Source of the DNA: Bacillota bacterium
GTDB taxonomy: Bacteria; Bacillota; Clostridia; Lachnospirales; CAG-274
Reading direction: 5' to 3'
Length of the DNA stretch: 36,197 bases
Assembly (NCBI GenBank): GCA_017444985.1
Contig: JAFSVK010000088.1
Span: 1-36,197 of the forward strand
Shown piece by piece: positions 7,815 to 16,310 of the stretch; position 1 is the first letter of the stretch; every line of letters starts with the position of its first letter. The notes beneath the pieces are model-generated. The model saw only the letters and a program-made list of their open reading frames with translations. It was not told the DNA's origin and did not search any database. The position numbers and the translations under genes were made by a program.

Positions 7815-9008
7815 ATGCCAAATTTTGCATACAAAGCAAGAGATGCGGCGGGCAAAGTGGTAAGCGGCAGAATGGAAGCCGCCAACAAAAACGAAGTTGC
7901 CTCAAAACTTCGTGCCGACAACAAATTTGTTGTATCCATTAATGAGGCGGGATCGGCAGGTTCCGGCAGAGGCGTGGGTAAATTGAAAGGAAGAGATGTT
8001 GTAAACTTTTGTACACAGCTTGCTTCCACGCTATCGGCAGGTATAGTACTTGTAAGAGCTCTCGATATAGTTCAAGAGGCTACGGAGAGCAAGGTACTTA
8101 AGGCTGTCGTAAAACAAATTTACGATGCGGTTCAAAGAGGCCAGTCGCTATCGGAGGCTATGAGAGATTTGGGAGACACTTTCCCCAACCTTCTTATATA
8201 TATGGTTGAATCCGGTGAGGCCAGCGGTAACATCGACGAAGTTATGGAAAAGATGTCCATACACTACGAAAAGGAACAGAGGATAAACAGCAAGATAAAA
8301 TCCGCTATGATCTATCCTGTAATCCTTGGTGTACTTGCTACGGCGGTAGTTATATTCATGCTTTTGGTAATCATACCTACCTTCCAAAACACCTTCCAGG
8401 ACATGCAGATGCCTGCGACCACACAGTTCCTTATAGATGCGGGAGATTTCCTAAAGACGAAATGGCTCCTTCTCATAATCATAATAGCTGCTTTTGTAGG
8501 CTTATGGAAATACATTTTCGGTATGCCGGGCCCCAGACTGTGGCTTGATGAAGTTAAACTTAAGATCCCCAAAGTCGGAGGACTTTTAAGAACAATATAC
8601 ACGGCAAGATTTGCAAGTACCTTCAGTATGCTCTACTCTTCGGGTATAAGTATGCTTGTATGTATAGATATCTCCGCAAAAGTTATTACAAATGCCTTCA
8701 TAAGAGAAAGACTCTTTGAGGTAGGGGATAAGATAAAGGCCGGTGGAATGCTTTCCTCCGGACTTAAAGAAGCGAAGGTATTTAACTACATCTTTAACGC
8801 CATGGTAATGGTAGGCGAAGAATCGGGTTCCCTTGATGATGTACTTCAGAGAACCGGTGATTACTTCCAGAACGAAGCCGATGTTGCTATAGGCAACCTC
8901 ATGGCTATGATGGAACCTCTTATGATAGTTGTATTGGGCGGTATCATAGGTTTCATAGTTATATCACTTATTTCGCCTATGTTTGCGATGTATAACGAAA
9001 TTAAATAA
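7815..9008 (+). CDS. pilC: Type IV pilus inner-membrane platform protein PilC (GspF family)
   Basis: This is the polytopic platform protein of type IV pili and type II secretion, which couples the assembly ATPase to pilin insertion. The 397 residues show the family's two T2SSF repeats: FCTQLASTLSAGIVLVRALDI near 70 and the second RFASTFSMLYSSGISMLVCIDI near 265. There are three membrane segments (about 165-190, 212-235 and 370-393). The N-terminus MPNFAYKARDAAGKVVSG is typical. GGGGAG upstream supports the ATG. It is the first gene of a seven-gene operon. The ATPase partner is not in the window. Confidence 0.95.
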   Translation: MPNFAYKARDAAGKVVSGRMEAANKNEVASKLRADNKFVVSINEAGSAGSGRGVGKLKGRDVVNFCTQLASTLSAGIVLVRALDIVQEATESKVLKAVVKQIYDAVQRGQSLSEAMRDLGDTFPNLLIYMVESGEASGNIDEVMEKMSIHYEKEQRINSKIKSAMIYPVILGVLATAVVIFMLLVIIPTFQNTFQDMQMPATTQFLIDAGDFLKTKWLLLIIIIAAFVGLWKYIFGMPGPRLWLDEVKLKIPKVGGLLRTIYTARFASTFSMLYSSGISMLVCIDISAKVITNAFIRERLFEVGDKIKAGGMLSSGLKEAKVFNYIFNAMVMVGEESGSLDDVLQRTGDYFQNEADVAIGNLMAMMEPLMIVVLGGIIGFIVISLISPMFAMYNEIK

Positions 9009-9022
9009 ACAGGAGGAAAAGT

Positions 9023-9934
9023 ATGAGATCAATATTGAGTTTGACCAGTGAAGGGATAACCTATGTCGAGGGTGACGGAAATCCCAGAGCAGGCTCTGTA
9101 TCCATAAGCAAGGCGTGCAAGGTAGAGATACCCAAAAACGTTATAAACAACGGCCTTATAAATGATACCGACACATTGGGGGTAAGGCTCAGCGACTTTA
9201 TGTCGGCAAATAACATAAATGTAAAGGCTGTAGACTTGGTAATAGGTGTGGGACGTGTTCTTTCAAGAGAGATGACCGTACCTTTGGCTAAGGAAAAGGA
9301 AATGAGGACCATAGTACAGAATGAAGTATATCGTTCGGTAGGTACGGAAGACGAATACATCGTTGACTACGTGGTACTTTCAGCAGACGAACAGGCAAAG
9401 GCCGCAAAGGTTGCGGCTTACGCCGTTACAAGCAGAGTTATAAAAAGCTTTGTGGACTTTATGACAGACTCGGGTCTTGAGTGCAAGACTTTAGACTTTA
9501 CCACAAACTGCTTAGGTAAGCTTGTAGGCAGATACGACAGTGAAAGCAACGTTACAAGCGTATGTGCCATAAACAGAGATGCTATAACGATGGCACTTTT
9601 GGATAAGGGTGTACCCGTACTTTCCAGAAACTACAAGATAGATTATGATATGTTCAGAAGACCCGAAACTATGAGCATAGCCGTTGAAGAGCTTGTAGAC
9701 CACTACGGAAGACTTGTTCAGTTCCAAACAAGTAGGAACAGAGACGAAAAGATAAGCAATGTCTATTTCACGGGAGACTTTGAAGGTATAGCAAGTGTAA
9801 ACGCTAAGTTCAGAGAACTTACAACAGGCGACAGTTCCGTATTCTGGAACGACAGCACTTGGCTTTCTGCTCCGAGTGATTTCAATGTTAACGAGTATGC
9901 CTACGCTGTAGGTTCATTAGTGGGGAGAGTGTAA
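9023..9934 (+). CDS. pilM: PilM-like actin-fold pilus assembly protein
   Basis: PilM proteins are cytosolic, actin-like, bind ATP and the N-terminal tail of PilN, and link the platform to the inner-membrane PilNO ring. The 303-residue protein fits by position (pilC-M-N-O order) and by pattern: N-terminal strand repeats, EMTVPLAKEKEMRTIVQNEV near 78-97, AAYAVTSRVIKSFVDFM, and a C-terminal VYFTGDFEGI resembling the glycine segment of the fold. AGGAGG is 6 bp before the ATG. Similarity by eye is moderate, so the call depends partly on the neighbours. Confidence 0.78.
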   Translation: MRSILSLTSEGITYVEGDGNPRAGSVSISKACKVEIPKNVINNGLINDTDTLGVRLSDFMSANNINVKAVDLVIGVGRVLSREMTVPLAKEKEMRTIVQNEVYRSVGTEDEYIVDYVVLSADEQAKAAKVAAYAVTSRVIKSFVDFMTDSGLECKTLDFTTNCLGKLVGRYDSESNVTSVCAINRDAITMALLDKGVPVLSRNYKIDYDMFRRPETMSIAVEELVDHYGRLVQFQTSRNRDEKISNVYFTGDFEGIASVNAKFRELTTGDSSVFWNDSTWLSAPSDFNVNEYAYAVGSLVGRV

Positions 9935-9937
9935 GTT

Positions 9938-10696
9938 ATGGCATTTAATTTAGGAAGTTTCGGTGGAGGCGGTAGCGGTAAGTTAAAAAGAGATATCGAC
10001 TTCATTAAAGCGTATAAAGACAAAGGTGGCAGCAGTGTTCCCGGAGCAGCCGGCAAAGGCGGAAAAGCGGCAGGCGGATTTGCTCTCAATGCTACCGCGA
10101 TAAAAGTAATAGCAGGTGTTTGTGGCGTGTTTGCCGTATGGGCTGTAGCTCTTATAATATATGCTCTTATACTTGAAGGACAGGTAAAGGCATCCGCAAA
10201 GGATACCGAAAGTATCAGAGGCGAGTATGATAAGGCTATACAGAATGAAGCGGTACTTAACAACTACACAAAGTATAACAACCTTACCGACCAGATAAAG
10301 AAAAACATAAAGTCCTATCCTAAGGTAACTCTTGCAACTTATGACGCTATAAAGAATGTGGTAGACAGTGTTAACGCCAGAATACCCGGTACAATGAAGA
10401 TAACGGCGGTATCCTATTCAAACGGTGTTCTTACCTATAAGTTCAAGACCACAAGTACGGATACAGCCGATATAGGTACTCTTGTAGAGGCTATAAGAAT
10501 GGATCAGGCTTGTATGGATGAATATTCCTATATAGGATACACAGGTTATACCTCAACAAACGACAACGACGATCCTACATTAAGATACGGATTCGATCTT
10601 GCTTGTGAGGTAAAAGTAGACGAAGAAGAAGAGGCTCCCGTTGAGGAAACTACGGATGCTTCGGCTAACGCAGAGGAAGGGGGAGCTCAGCAGTGA
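9938..10696 (+). CDS. pilN: PilN-like pilus assembly membrane protein
   Basis: This bitopic protein of 252 residues has a short Gly-rich cytosolic N-terminus, one membrane helix at about 48-71 (VIAGVCGVFAVWAVALIIYA) and an outer domain with a coiled-coil start and ferredoxin-like pattern, as in PilN. The tail is very acidic (DEEEEAPVEETTDASANAEE). It begins 3 bp after pilM with GGGGAGAG upstream, and overlaps pilO by 4 bp. It likely forms the PilNO ring that aligns the platform. Family assignment rests on topology and gene order. Confidence 0.75.
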   Translation: MAFNLGSFGGGGSGKLKRDIDFIKAYKDKGGSSVPGAAGKGGKAAGGFALNATAIKVIAGVCGVFAVWAVALIIYALILEGQVKASAKDTESIRGEYDKAIQNEAVLNNYTKYNNLTDQIKKNIKSYPKVTLATYDAIKNVVDSVNARIPGTMKITAVSYSNGVLTYKFKTTSTDTADIGTLVEAIRMDQACMDEYSYIGYTGYTSTNDNDDPTLRYGFDLACEVKVDEEEEAPVEETTDASANAEEGGAQQ

Positions 10697-11562
10697 AAAT
10701 GGAATTAGGTACTATAAGCGAGAGAGATAAAGCTCTCCTTATTATAGTAGGTGCTATAGCTTTTGTGGTACTTGTATTAAGATTTGTTATAGCTCCTTAT
10801 AACGACAAGATTACAAAGCTTACGGCAGAGAGAAAAGAGTCTAACGACAACTACGAAGCTATGCAGATGAAGATAACAGAGTACACAGGCTCTGCTTTTG
10901 AAACAAAGCTTGCAACTGCCAAAGAAAAAATAGAAAAAGAGGACTACCTCTTAAAACTCAACCACAACAACGAACTTACTTTCAACGAGATTCCGGGTCA
11001 TGAGAAACTTACAAGTGATGTAGGTCTCGAAAGACTTTTGGAAGAACTTGCAAAGCAGGATAACCGTATATTGTATTATCTTTCCGAAGAAAAGGTAACG
11101 GCAAAGGCTCCCACACCCTTCGGTATAAATCACGAAGTTCTTTACTATCCCACAAGAAACGCTCTTGCTATAATAGATGAAGAACAGAGAAATATATACA
11201 ATGCGGAGATCGCCGCAAGTACAGACTCTAAGGTAGAAATGACCACGGTTTCACTTCCTACCTCCGAATCTACGGCTGAAGGTGAAGAGGGTGGAGAAGG
11301 CTCCTCCGATGTAGCACCCGCTACAAGCGGAAAGCCTTCCAAGGAAGAACTTGAAGAATACAAGATACCTTGTCTTACGGCAACAGCCGCTGTAACACTC
11401 GGAGAAGATAAAGTTAGGGATTTTGTTTCCTATGTAGGTAAGATCAACGAATTAAACAAGAGTATAGTTGTTAATCGTATGGCTATAACAGAGTATGAAG
11501 ACAACTTCGGAAATAAATCTGCCTCCGGTCAGATAGATTTCGACCTCTACTTCACACACTAA
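10693..11562 (+). CDS. pilO: PilO-like pilus assembly membrane protein
   Basis: A 289-residue bitopic protein with one membrane helix at about 13-34 (ALLIIVGAIAFVVLVLRFVI) followed by a coiled coil and a globular outer domain; a Ser/Glu/Gly-rich linker lies near 195-220. This is the PilO layout, and it follows pilN as in known loci. The start is taken as GTG at 10693, because AGGGGGAG sits 7 bp upstream and the GTGA overlaps the pilN stop; an ATG two codons later is the alternative. It is longer than the usual roughly 200-residue PilO because of the linker. Confidence 0.72.
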   Translation: MKMELGTISERDKALLIIVGAIAFVVLVLRFVIAPYNDKITKLTAERKESNDNYEAMQMKITEYTGSAFETKLATAKEKIEKEDYLLKLNHNNELTFNEIPGHEKLTSDVGLERLLEELAKQDNRILYYLSEEKVTAKAPTPFGINHEVLYYPTRNALAIIDEEQRNIYNAEIAASTDSKVEMTTVSLPTSESTAEGEEGGEGSSDVAPATSGKPSKEELEEYKIPCLTATAAVTLGEDKVRDFVSYVGKINELNKSIVVNRMAITEYEDNFGNKSASGQIDFDLYFTH

Positions 11563-11585
11563 GAGCAACATAAGGAGGGGGAAAA

Positions 11586-13703
11586 ATGAACAACAGCAAA
11601 AAAGGTGCTAATATCGCCCTTGTAATTGTTATCGCAGCTGTATTGAGTGTGCTTGTTTTAGGCTTTATGACAACCTCCTCGATGACAGTTAATACGGTAG
11701 CAAACAGAAGAGACTTAAACCAGGCTTATTACGATGCCAAGTCGGTAAACGAGGCTATGCATGACATACTTACAAACTCTGCAAGAAGCGGAAATATATA
11801 TTCCCTTTTCGACAAGGGTTATATATACAATGTCAGCGGTCTCACCCACGTGGATGTAGACTTGGAGCCTTTTGAACTTCCTTCGGGAAACGAGGCAAAT
11901 GTGGAGCTGGTCTATAATGAAAAGAAAGCTTCAAACAATGACTACGATGTTACCGTAGACATTCATGTAGATGTAAACGGTCAGAGATATTCTTCACAGA
12001 TATATGACCAAAGAAAACCTGCAAGAGCAGATGTTAACTACCCTATAGTAAGACGTTCGGGCGAGTATGTGCTCTGCTGTCTTGCGGGTATAAACGGATC
12101 GGGTGTTTCCTTGCAAAATTTCACAGCCTACGGTGCTGTATTTGCCATGGGTAATGTAGGATTTAAGGGAGACATAAAGGTAAAGGATTTTGCGGAATAT
12201 CAAGAAGCGGGCTATGAAGATGACGGCAATCTTAAAAATGACGATATTATAACCTACGGTAGCAACAATACGGTAAACTGTAGCGGTGCAGGTTATATAG
12301 AGGCTAACTTCCTTGATTGTGCAAAGGGAGAAGAGGCTGCTCTTTCAAGTGCCGAGGGTATACAGTTTTACTACGGTAATACCATAGACGGAAATGTTAC
12401 CTCCAACAGACAAATAAAACTGTACGGTGGCTATTTCCCCGCAGGTAGATATGTGTATGCAAATGCGGCTATGGTAGGCGGATATGTAGGCGGTGTTAAC
12501 CAGTTTGATTTTAACGGTACACTTAAAGCTAAGAATGCTATTACCACGAACCAGTATGATTGTATTCTTGGAGCTACCTCAAGAGTATACGGAAAGACAG
12601 GTCCCGTATGGGGTGGCCCTCACAATGCGGATAACAGAGAGCACATGGTACTTGAGGAAGACGGTTGGATAGCCGTTAATGATGTTAACTACGCTTCTGC
12701 TTGGGCAGATGCTATGTACGAGTCGGATAAGATGCGTGCCATTATAGAGTACAACGACTCTGTAAGTGCATGGTCTCATGATATAAGTGCTTACACATAT
12801 ATAGACGGTGTTCCTCAGCCTATGGAACATTCCATGTTCTGGATGGATAGACCTGCTGTCATGAACACATATATAAGTATGCAACATGATTACGATTTCT
12901 GGAACCCTCAGATGTGTCCCGGTATCCCCCTGCTTACATCAAGCGATTCAAACCTTATTATAGGTCCCTCGGGTGCTCCCGGTGTGGATATAGTAGTGGA
13001 AGATGAGCCTAACCAGGATATATGGATAGGTGTAAAATCCAACATCACATTGAACCAGATATCATTCTCACCCATGTTTTCGGAGAGAGAGTCTGCAAGA
13101 GTATTTATATATGTATTGGGTGGAAACACCATAACTCTCGGCAACCCCGGTACGGGCAAAGTACTTACCGTAGAGGACAACAAGAACTATACGGGTTCGG
13201 TGACTCCCACAACGGAGTTTAACAATATGCCTCTTTTGGAAAGACTTAAAAACCAAGAGTCTACCTCCGATGATGAGGATGAGAATAAAATAGTTCAAAC
13301 AAGGCTTACGGTCATTGCAGAAACAGGTAACTCCCATATTATAGTTGCCGACAACACAACATTACTTGCAAGACTTTATGCCATGGGAGCATCAAACTCC
13401 TTGAAGTTCGGCGAAAACTCCAGGCTCTACGGAAGAGCGACTGTGTTCAATATGTCCGATAGCGATTGGGGTAATGGGTCTGATGAGAGTAATATACAAC
13501 TTGTACTTGTACCCGAATACTGGAGAGGTGATTCCGACGAATATCCTTCATGGCCTCAGATCCCCGAAGGTACCATAGAGTACAGGGATCCCGTTGCCGC
13601 GGGAGGAGATTACGATCACGCATACAGATTTAACCACACAATGGTAGACGAAGTTGCGGACGATTCCATTATAAACTGGACGCACTATAAGAGCGAGGTG
13701 TGA
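11586..13703 (+). CDS. Large PilX-like pilus-associated exported protein
   Basis: The first 60 residues resemble the PilX N-terminal domain: SKKGANIALVIVIAAVLSVL, then an aligned helix with RRDLNQAYYDAKSVNEAMHD. A KKG precedes the hydrophobic segment as in prepilins, but the fifth residue after it is Leu, not Glu. The remaining about 640 residues are exported, rich in Gly, Asn, Asp and Tyr, with short repeating strand-turn patterns (NGSGVSLQNFTAYGAVFAMG, NVTSNRQIKLYGGYF, NTITLGNPGTGKV) that suggest a beta-helical or beta-sandwich fold. AAGGAGGGGG precedes the ATG. Between pilO and two minor prepilins, it is probably a minor or tip component of the fibre, possibly adhesive. The function beyond that is unknown. 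Confidence 0.7.
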   Translation: MNNSKKGANIALVIVIAAVLSVLVLGFMTTSSMTVNTVANRRDLNQAYYDAKSVNEAMHDILTNSARSGNIYSLFDKGYIYNVSGLTHVDVDLEPFELPSGNEANVELVYNEKKASNNDYDVTVDIHVDVNGQRYSSQIYDQRKPARADVNYPIVRRSGEYVLCCLAGINGSGVSLQNFTAYGAVFAMGNVGFKGDIKVKDFAEYQEAGYEDDGNLKNDDIITYGSNNTVNCSGAGYIEANFLDCAKGEEAALSSAEGIQFYYGNTIDGNVTSNRQIKLYGGYFPAGRYVYANAAMVGGYVGGVNQFDFNGTLKAKNAITTNQYDCILGATSRVYGKTGPVWGGPHNADNREHMVLEEDGWIAVNDVNYASAWADAMYESDKMRAIIEYNDSVSAWSHDISAYTYIDGVPQPMEHSMFWMDRPAVMNTYISMQHDYDFWNPQMCPGIPLLTSSDSNLIIGPSGAPGVDIVVEDEPNQDIWIGVKSNITLNQISFSPMFSERESARVFIYVLGGNTITLGNPGTGKVLTVEDNKNYTGSVTPTTEFNNMPLLERLKNQESTSDDEDENKIVQTRLTVIAETGNSHIIVADNTTLLARLYAMGASNSLKFGENSRLYGRATVFNMSDSDWGNGSDESNIQLVLVPEYWRGDSDEYPSWPQIPEGTIEYRDPVAAGGDYDHAYRFNHTMVDEVADDSIINWTHYKSEV

Positions 13704-13707
13704 TATT

Positions 13708-14157
13708 ATGAAAAAGAACAATAAAGGTTTTACATTGGTCGAGGTCATAGTTTCCATAGCTCTTCTCACACTGGTTTGTTTGGGATTTTTTACGGTCATA
13801 GCCGCATCCACCGGCTCAGTTGCAAGATCCGAAATATATGAAAACATGACCGAGGATTATGTGGAACTATACAACAGAAAATACAGTGAGACCCATGACG
13901 GAGAGGCAAAGTACTCCAAGGCTGATTGGGGCACTGTGGATGTTGTGGTAGGCGACGGTAAGAACTATATTACAGGCGCCTCCGTTCCCGATGTAACAAT
14001 AACACTTAAGCAAAAGAATATGACTGTTGGCGATGCGCAAACGTTAAAGAAGAATACGCCCTCCGACCCGGATGAGCTTCCTACACCTATGGATACTCAG
14101 CCTGCACTTGTAAGAGGTACCCGTTACGCAGCCGGCGGACTTAAGTTTGTAGAGTAA
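13708..14157 (+). CDS. Minor prepilin, PilV/GspI-like
   Basis: A 149-residue protein with a clear class III signal: MKKNNKG then FTLVEVIVSIALLTLVCLG, with Glu5 after the cleavage site. The rest is a small head ending in ALVRGTRYAAGGLKFVE. It starts 4 bp after the PilX-like gene. Position before a PilW-like prepilin suggests a minor pilin that helps start fibre assembly. It is recognisable as a pilin only by its N-terminus. Confidence 0.88.
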   Translation: MKKNNKGFTLVEVIVSIALLTLVCLGFFTVIAASTGSVARSEIYENMTEDYVELYNRKYSETHDGEAKYSKADWGTVDVVVGDGKNYITGASVPDVTITLKQKNMTVGDAQTLKKNTPSDPDELPTPMDTQPALVRGTRYAAGGLKFVE

Positions 14158-14170
14158 GGAGGAAAAGACT

Positions 14171-15274
14171 ATGAATAAATTTACTTCCTTACGCAAAAAC
14201 ACCCGTAAGGGTATGACGTTGGTGGAACTCATTATCGTAATGTCGCTTTTGACGGTGGTAGTGGTATTTGTAATGGGTATGATCACCCCTCTTATAAAAA
14301 GCTACGGCACCATGACAGACAGACAACAGGCTGTGACCCTTGCAGACAGTATGATAGATAATATTGCAAGGCAGTTTCAGTGTGCCGACAGGGTCAGACT
14401 TCACGGTACGGACCCCGATATAGACACAAGAGAAGACGGTACAGAGAATACCGATGTTGTAAAATGGACATTCAAGGTAGAGAACTTAGGTACAGCCAAT
14501 TGGTCCATGAAGGCCACCAGCGAAGACGGCGAGGAAATAAGCTACGATATGGGGCTTATGGACTATATACTTGAGGATGTGGTAGTGGATAACCTTATGG
14601 AAGATCCCGACGGCGACGGTGTTTACAACCAAAGAACAAACGTTCTGAGAGTTACCGTAAAGCTTAAGGGCGGACAGAATAACGTATCCATAGAAAGAAG
14701 AGCATCCATACAGTGTGCAAATGCCGATTGGCATCAGGTCATCACTTTAGATGCCGACAGAGATGTATACGAGTACACCATACCTAAGGTAAGAGACCTT
14801 CAAAACGGTGTGGTACTTGATTCCGATACGGAGCCTACCACTATAACAATGGCTCCCACAGAGGTACAACCTCCTACGGAAGCTCCTACATCAGCTCCCG
14901 TAACAGAGAATGAAACGGAAGCTCCTACTTCCGCACCCGTAACGGAAGCACCTACAGAGGCTCCTACGGAAGCACCTACCGAAGCACCTACAGAGGCTCC
15001 TACAGAGGCGGTTCCTTCGGATATATCCTACGGAAATAAGTATCTCGACATACCTTCATCTTACGCAGGTCAGAATTTGACTATTATACTCCATACCGAC
15101 GGTACGGTTTGGTATTGGCAGTTAGCTAACTGGTTATCTACAAATACCTTTAATGCCACACCTACCATAACGCCTAATAACGGCGGAACCACCGTAACAA
15201 TACAAACTAACGGCGGTACGGGTAGAATGGAATTCAACAGTGGTACAAATATCGTAAGTATCGAAATGGGATAA
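14171..15274 (+). CDS. Minor prepilin, PilW-like, with Thr-Glu-Ala-Pro repeat linker
   Basis: A 367-residue prepilin: after TRKG the core helix is MTLVELIIVMSLLTVVVVFV with Glu5. A pilin head follows to about 225. It then has a low-complexity linker (about 235-280) made of TEAP/TSAP repeats, and a C-terminal domain of about 85 residues rich in Asn, Thr, Gly and aromatic residues (TDGTVWYWQLANW). The linker plus extra domain is unusual for a minor pilin and looks like a stalk that presents a binding domain. AGGAGG 7 bp upstream sets the ATG. It is the last gene of the pilus operon; a terminator follows 9 bp after the stop. Confidence 0.85.
   Translation: MNKFTSLRKNTRKGMTLVELIIVMSLLTVVVVFVMGMITPLIKSYGTMTDRQQAVTLADSMIDNIARQFQCADRVRLHGTDPDIDTREDGTENTDVVKWTFKVENLGTANWSMKATSEDGEEISYDMGLMDYILEDVVVDNLMEDPDGDGVYNQRTNVLRVTVKLKGGQNNVSIERRASIQCANADWHQVITLDADRDVYEYTIPKVRDLQNGVVLDSDTEPTTITMAPTEVQPPTEAPTSAPVTENETEAPTSAPVTEAPTEAPTEAPTEAPTEAPTEAVPSDISYGNKYLDIPSSYAGQNLTIILHTDGTVWYWQLANWLSTNTFNATPTITPNNGGTTVTIQTNGGTGRMEFNSGTNIVSIEMG
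14874..15011 (+). repeat. In-frame 12-bp repeats coding the TEAP linker
   Basis: Near-identical 12-bp units of the form ACGGAAGCACCT / ACAGAGGCTCCT repeat in frame, continuously from 14942 to 15008 and more loosely before that. Each unit codes Thr-Glu-Ala-Pro. Such arrays can change length by slippage. Confidence 0.85.
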
Positions 15275-15283
15275 CGACATTTT

Positions 15284-15313
15284 AGGACGAGGCGAAAGCT
15301 TCGTCCTTTTTTA
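15284..15313 (+). terminator. Terminator of the pilus operon
   Basis: A 10-bp stem AGGACGAGGC pairs with GCTTCGTCCT (one G-T pair), has a GAAA tetraloop, and is followed by TTTTTT. Confidence 0.92.
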
Positions 15314-15314
15314 T

Positions 15315-15343
15315 TTGCTTTAATCTAAATATTGTGATATAAT
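15315..15343 (+). promoter_or_regulatory. rbgA promoter
   Basis: TTGCTT at 15315-15320 and TATAAT at 15338-15343 are 17 bp apart, and TGA at 15335-15337 makes an extended -10. It lies directly behind the pilus terminator. Confidence 0.85.
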
Positions 15344-15373
15344 AATTCGGTAGTTTGTTGAAAGGGGGATAAT

Positions 15374-16222
15374 ATGAACATACAATGGTACCCCGGGCAT
15401 ATGACAAAAACAAGGCGTATGATGGAAGAGGATATTTCCCTTGTGGATATCGTTATAGAACTTCTTGATGCCAGAATACCCTACAGCAGTAAAAACCCGG
15501 ATATTGATACTTTGGCAAAAAATAAATACAGAATAGTTATACTCAATAAAGCAGACCTTGCAGACCCTGTTAAGACCGCAGCTTGGACAAAGTACTACAC
15601 GGATAAGGGCTTTAGAGTAATAGAAACCAACTCCGTTACGGGTAAGGGTGTAAAGGATATCACAAATGTTTCTCAAGAGCTTATGAAGGAGAAGCTGGAG
15701 GCTCTGAGAAAAAGAGGTAGGATATTTAAACCCATAAGGGCTATGATAGTAGGTATACCCAATGTGGGCAAGTCCACTCTTATAAACAAGTACGTAGGCA
15801 GAAAGCTTGCCAAAACAGGTGATAAAGCAGGTGTTACAAGGGGCAAACAGTGGGTAAAGGTGGTAAAGGGCTTTGAGCTTTTGGATACCCCGGGTATACT
15901 ATGGCCTAAGTTTGACGATGAGGCGGTAGGCTTAAAGCTGGCATTTACGGGAGCTTTAAACGACGATATCGTAGACAGCGTGACCCTATCACTAAAGCTT
16001 ATAGAAATGTTGGAAGAGACCTACCCCGGCTCTGTAGAAGCAAGATACAAAATAACCCCCGAGGGTAAAACCACAGAGACCGTACTTGAAGAAATAGGAA
16101 GAATAAGGGGCTTTCTCAAAAAAGGCAACGAAGTAGACTTTGAAAGAACGGCATCCATACTTTTAGACGAGTTCAGAGCCGCCATGCCGGGCAGGATGAC
16201 CCTTGATTCGATACCGGAATAA
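15374..16222 (+). CDS. rbgA: Ribosome biogenesis GTPase RbgA (YlqF)
   Basis: This circularly permuted GTPase acts late in assembly of the 50S subunit. The 282 residues carry the permuted motif order: G4 NKAD at 58-61, then G1 GIPNVGKST at 127-135, then G3 DTPG at 171-174. The N-terminus IQWYPGHMTKTRRMMEED is diagnostic for the family. It has its own promoter and AAAGGGGG upstream of the ATG. The stop is followed within 8 bp by the preQ1 aptamer, so read-through transcripts from this promoter probably also feed the riboswitch. Confidence 0.97.
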   Translation: MNIQWYPGHMTKTRRMMEEDISLVDIVIELLDARIPYSSKNPDIDTLAKNKYRIVILNKADLADPVKTAAWTKYYTDKGFRVIETNSVTGKGVKDITNVSQELMKEKLEALRKRGRIFKPIRAMIVGIPNVGKSTLINKYVGRKLAKTGDKAGVTRGKQWVKVVKGFELLDTPGILWPKFDDEAVGLKLAFTGALNDDIVDSVTLSLKLIEMLEETYPGSVEARYKITPEGKTTETVLEEIGRIRGFLKKGNEVDFERTASILLDEFRAAMPGRMTLDSIPE

Positions 16223-16229
16223 TATAAAA

Positions 16230-16270
16230 AGACAGTTCGAGACCCTCCTGTCTATAAACAAAACTAAGGA
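16230..16270 (+). promoter_or_regulatory. preQ1-I type riboswitch aptamer
   Basis: P1 is a 6-bp stem AGACAG (16230-16235) with CTGTCT (16248-16253). The 12-nt loop TTCGAGACCCTC carries the ACCC that binds the ligand and pairs with the tail. The A-rich tail ATAAACAAAACTAAGGA ends with the AAGG that closes the pseudoknot. These match the small class I preQ1 aptamers; this loop is a few bases shorter than the B. subtilis one. A terminator follows 10 bp later, then queD, so binding of preQ1 should turn off transcription of the queuosine operon. Confidence 0.82.
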
Positions 16271-16279
16271 ATTGGAATG

Positions 16280-16300
16280 AAGGGCTTTATGCCCTTTTTT
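16280..16300 (+). terminator. Expression-platform terminator of the preQ1 riboswitch
   Basis: The stem AAGGGC pairs with GCCCTT (5-nt loop TTTAT) and runs into TTTTTT. It sits between the aptamer and the queD start codon, 11 bp from the ATG. Confidence 0.85.
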
Positions 16301-16310
16301 AGGTGAAAAT

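Noticed and set aside
9938-11562. Type II secretion genes instead of a type IV pilus
   Set aside because: The PilC family and pilins are shared, but a PilM-like actin-fold gene with separate PilN and PilO favours a pilus-type system; GspD and other outer-membrane genes are absent.
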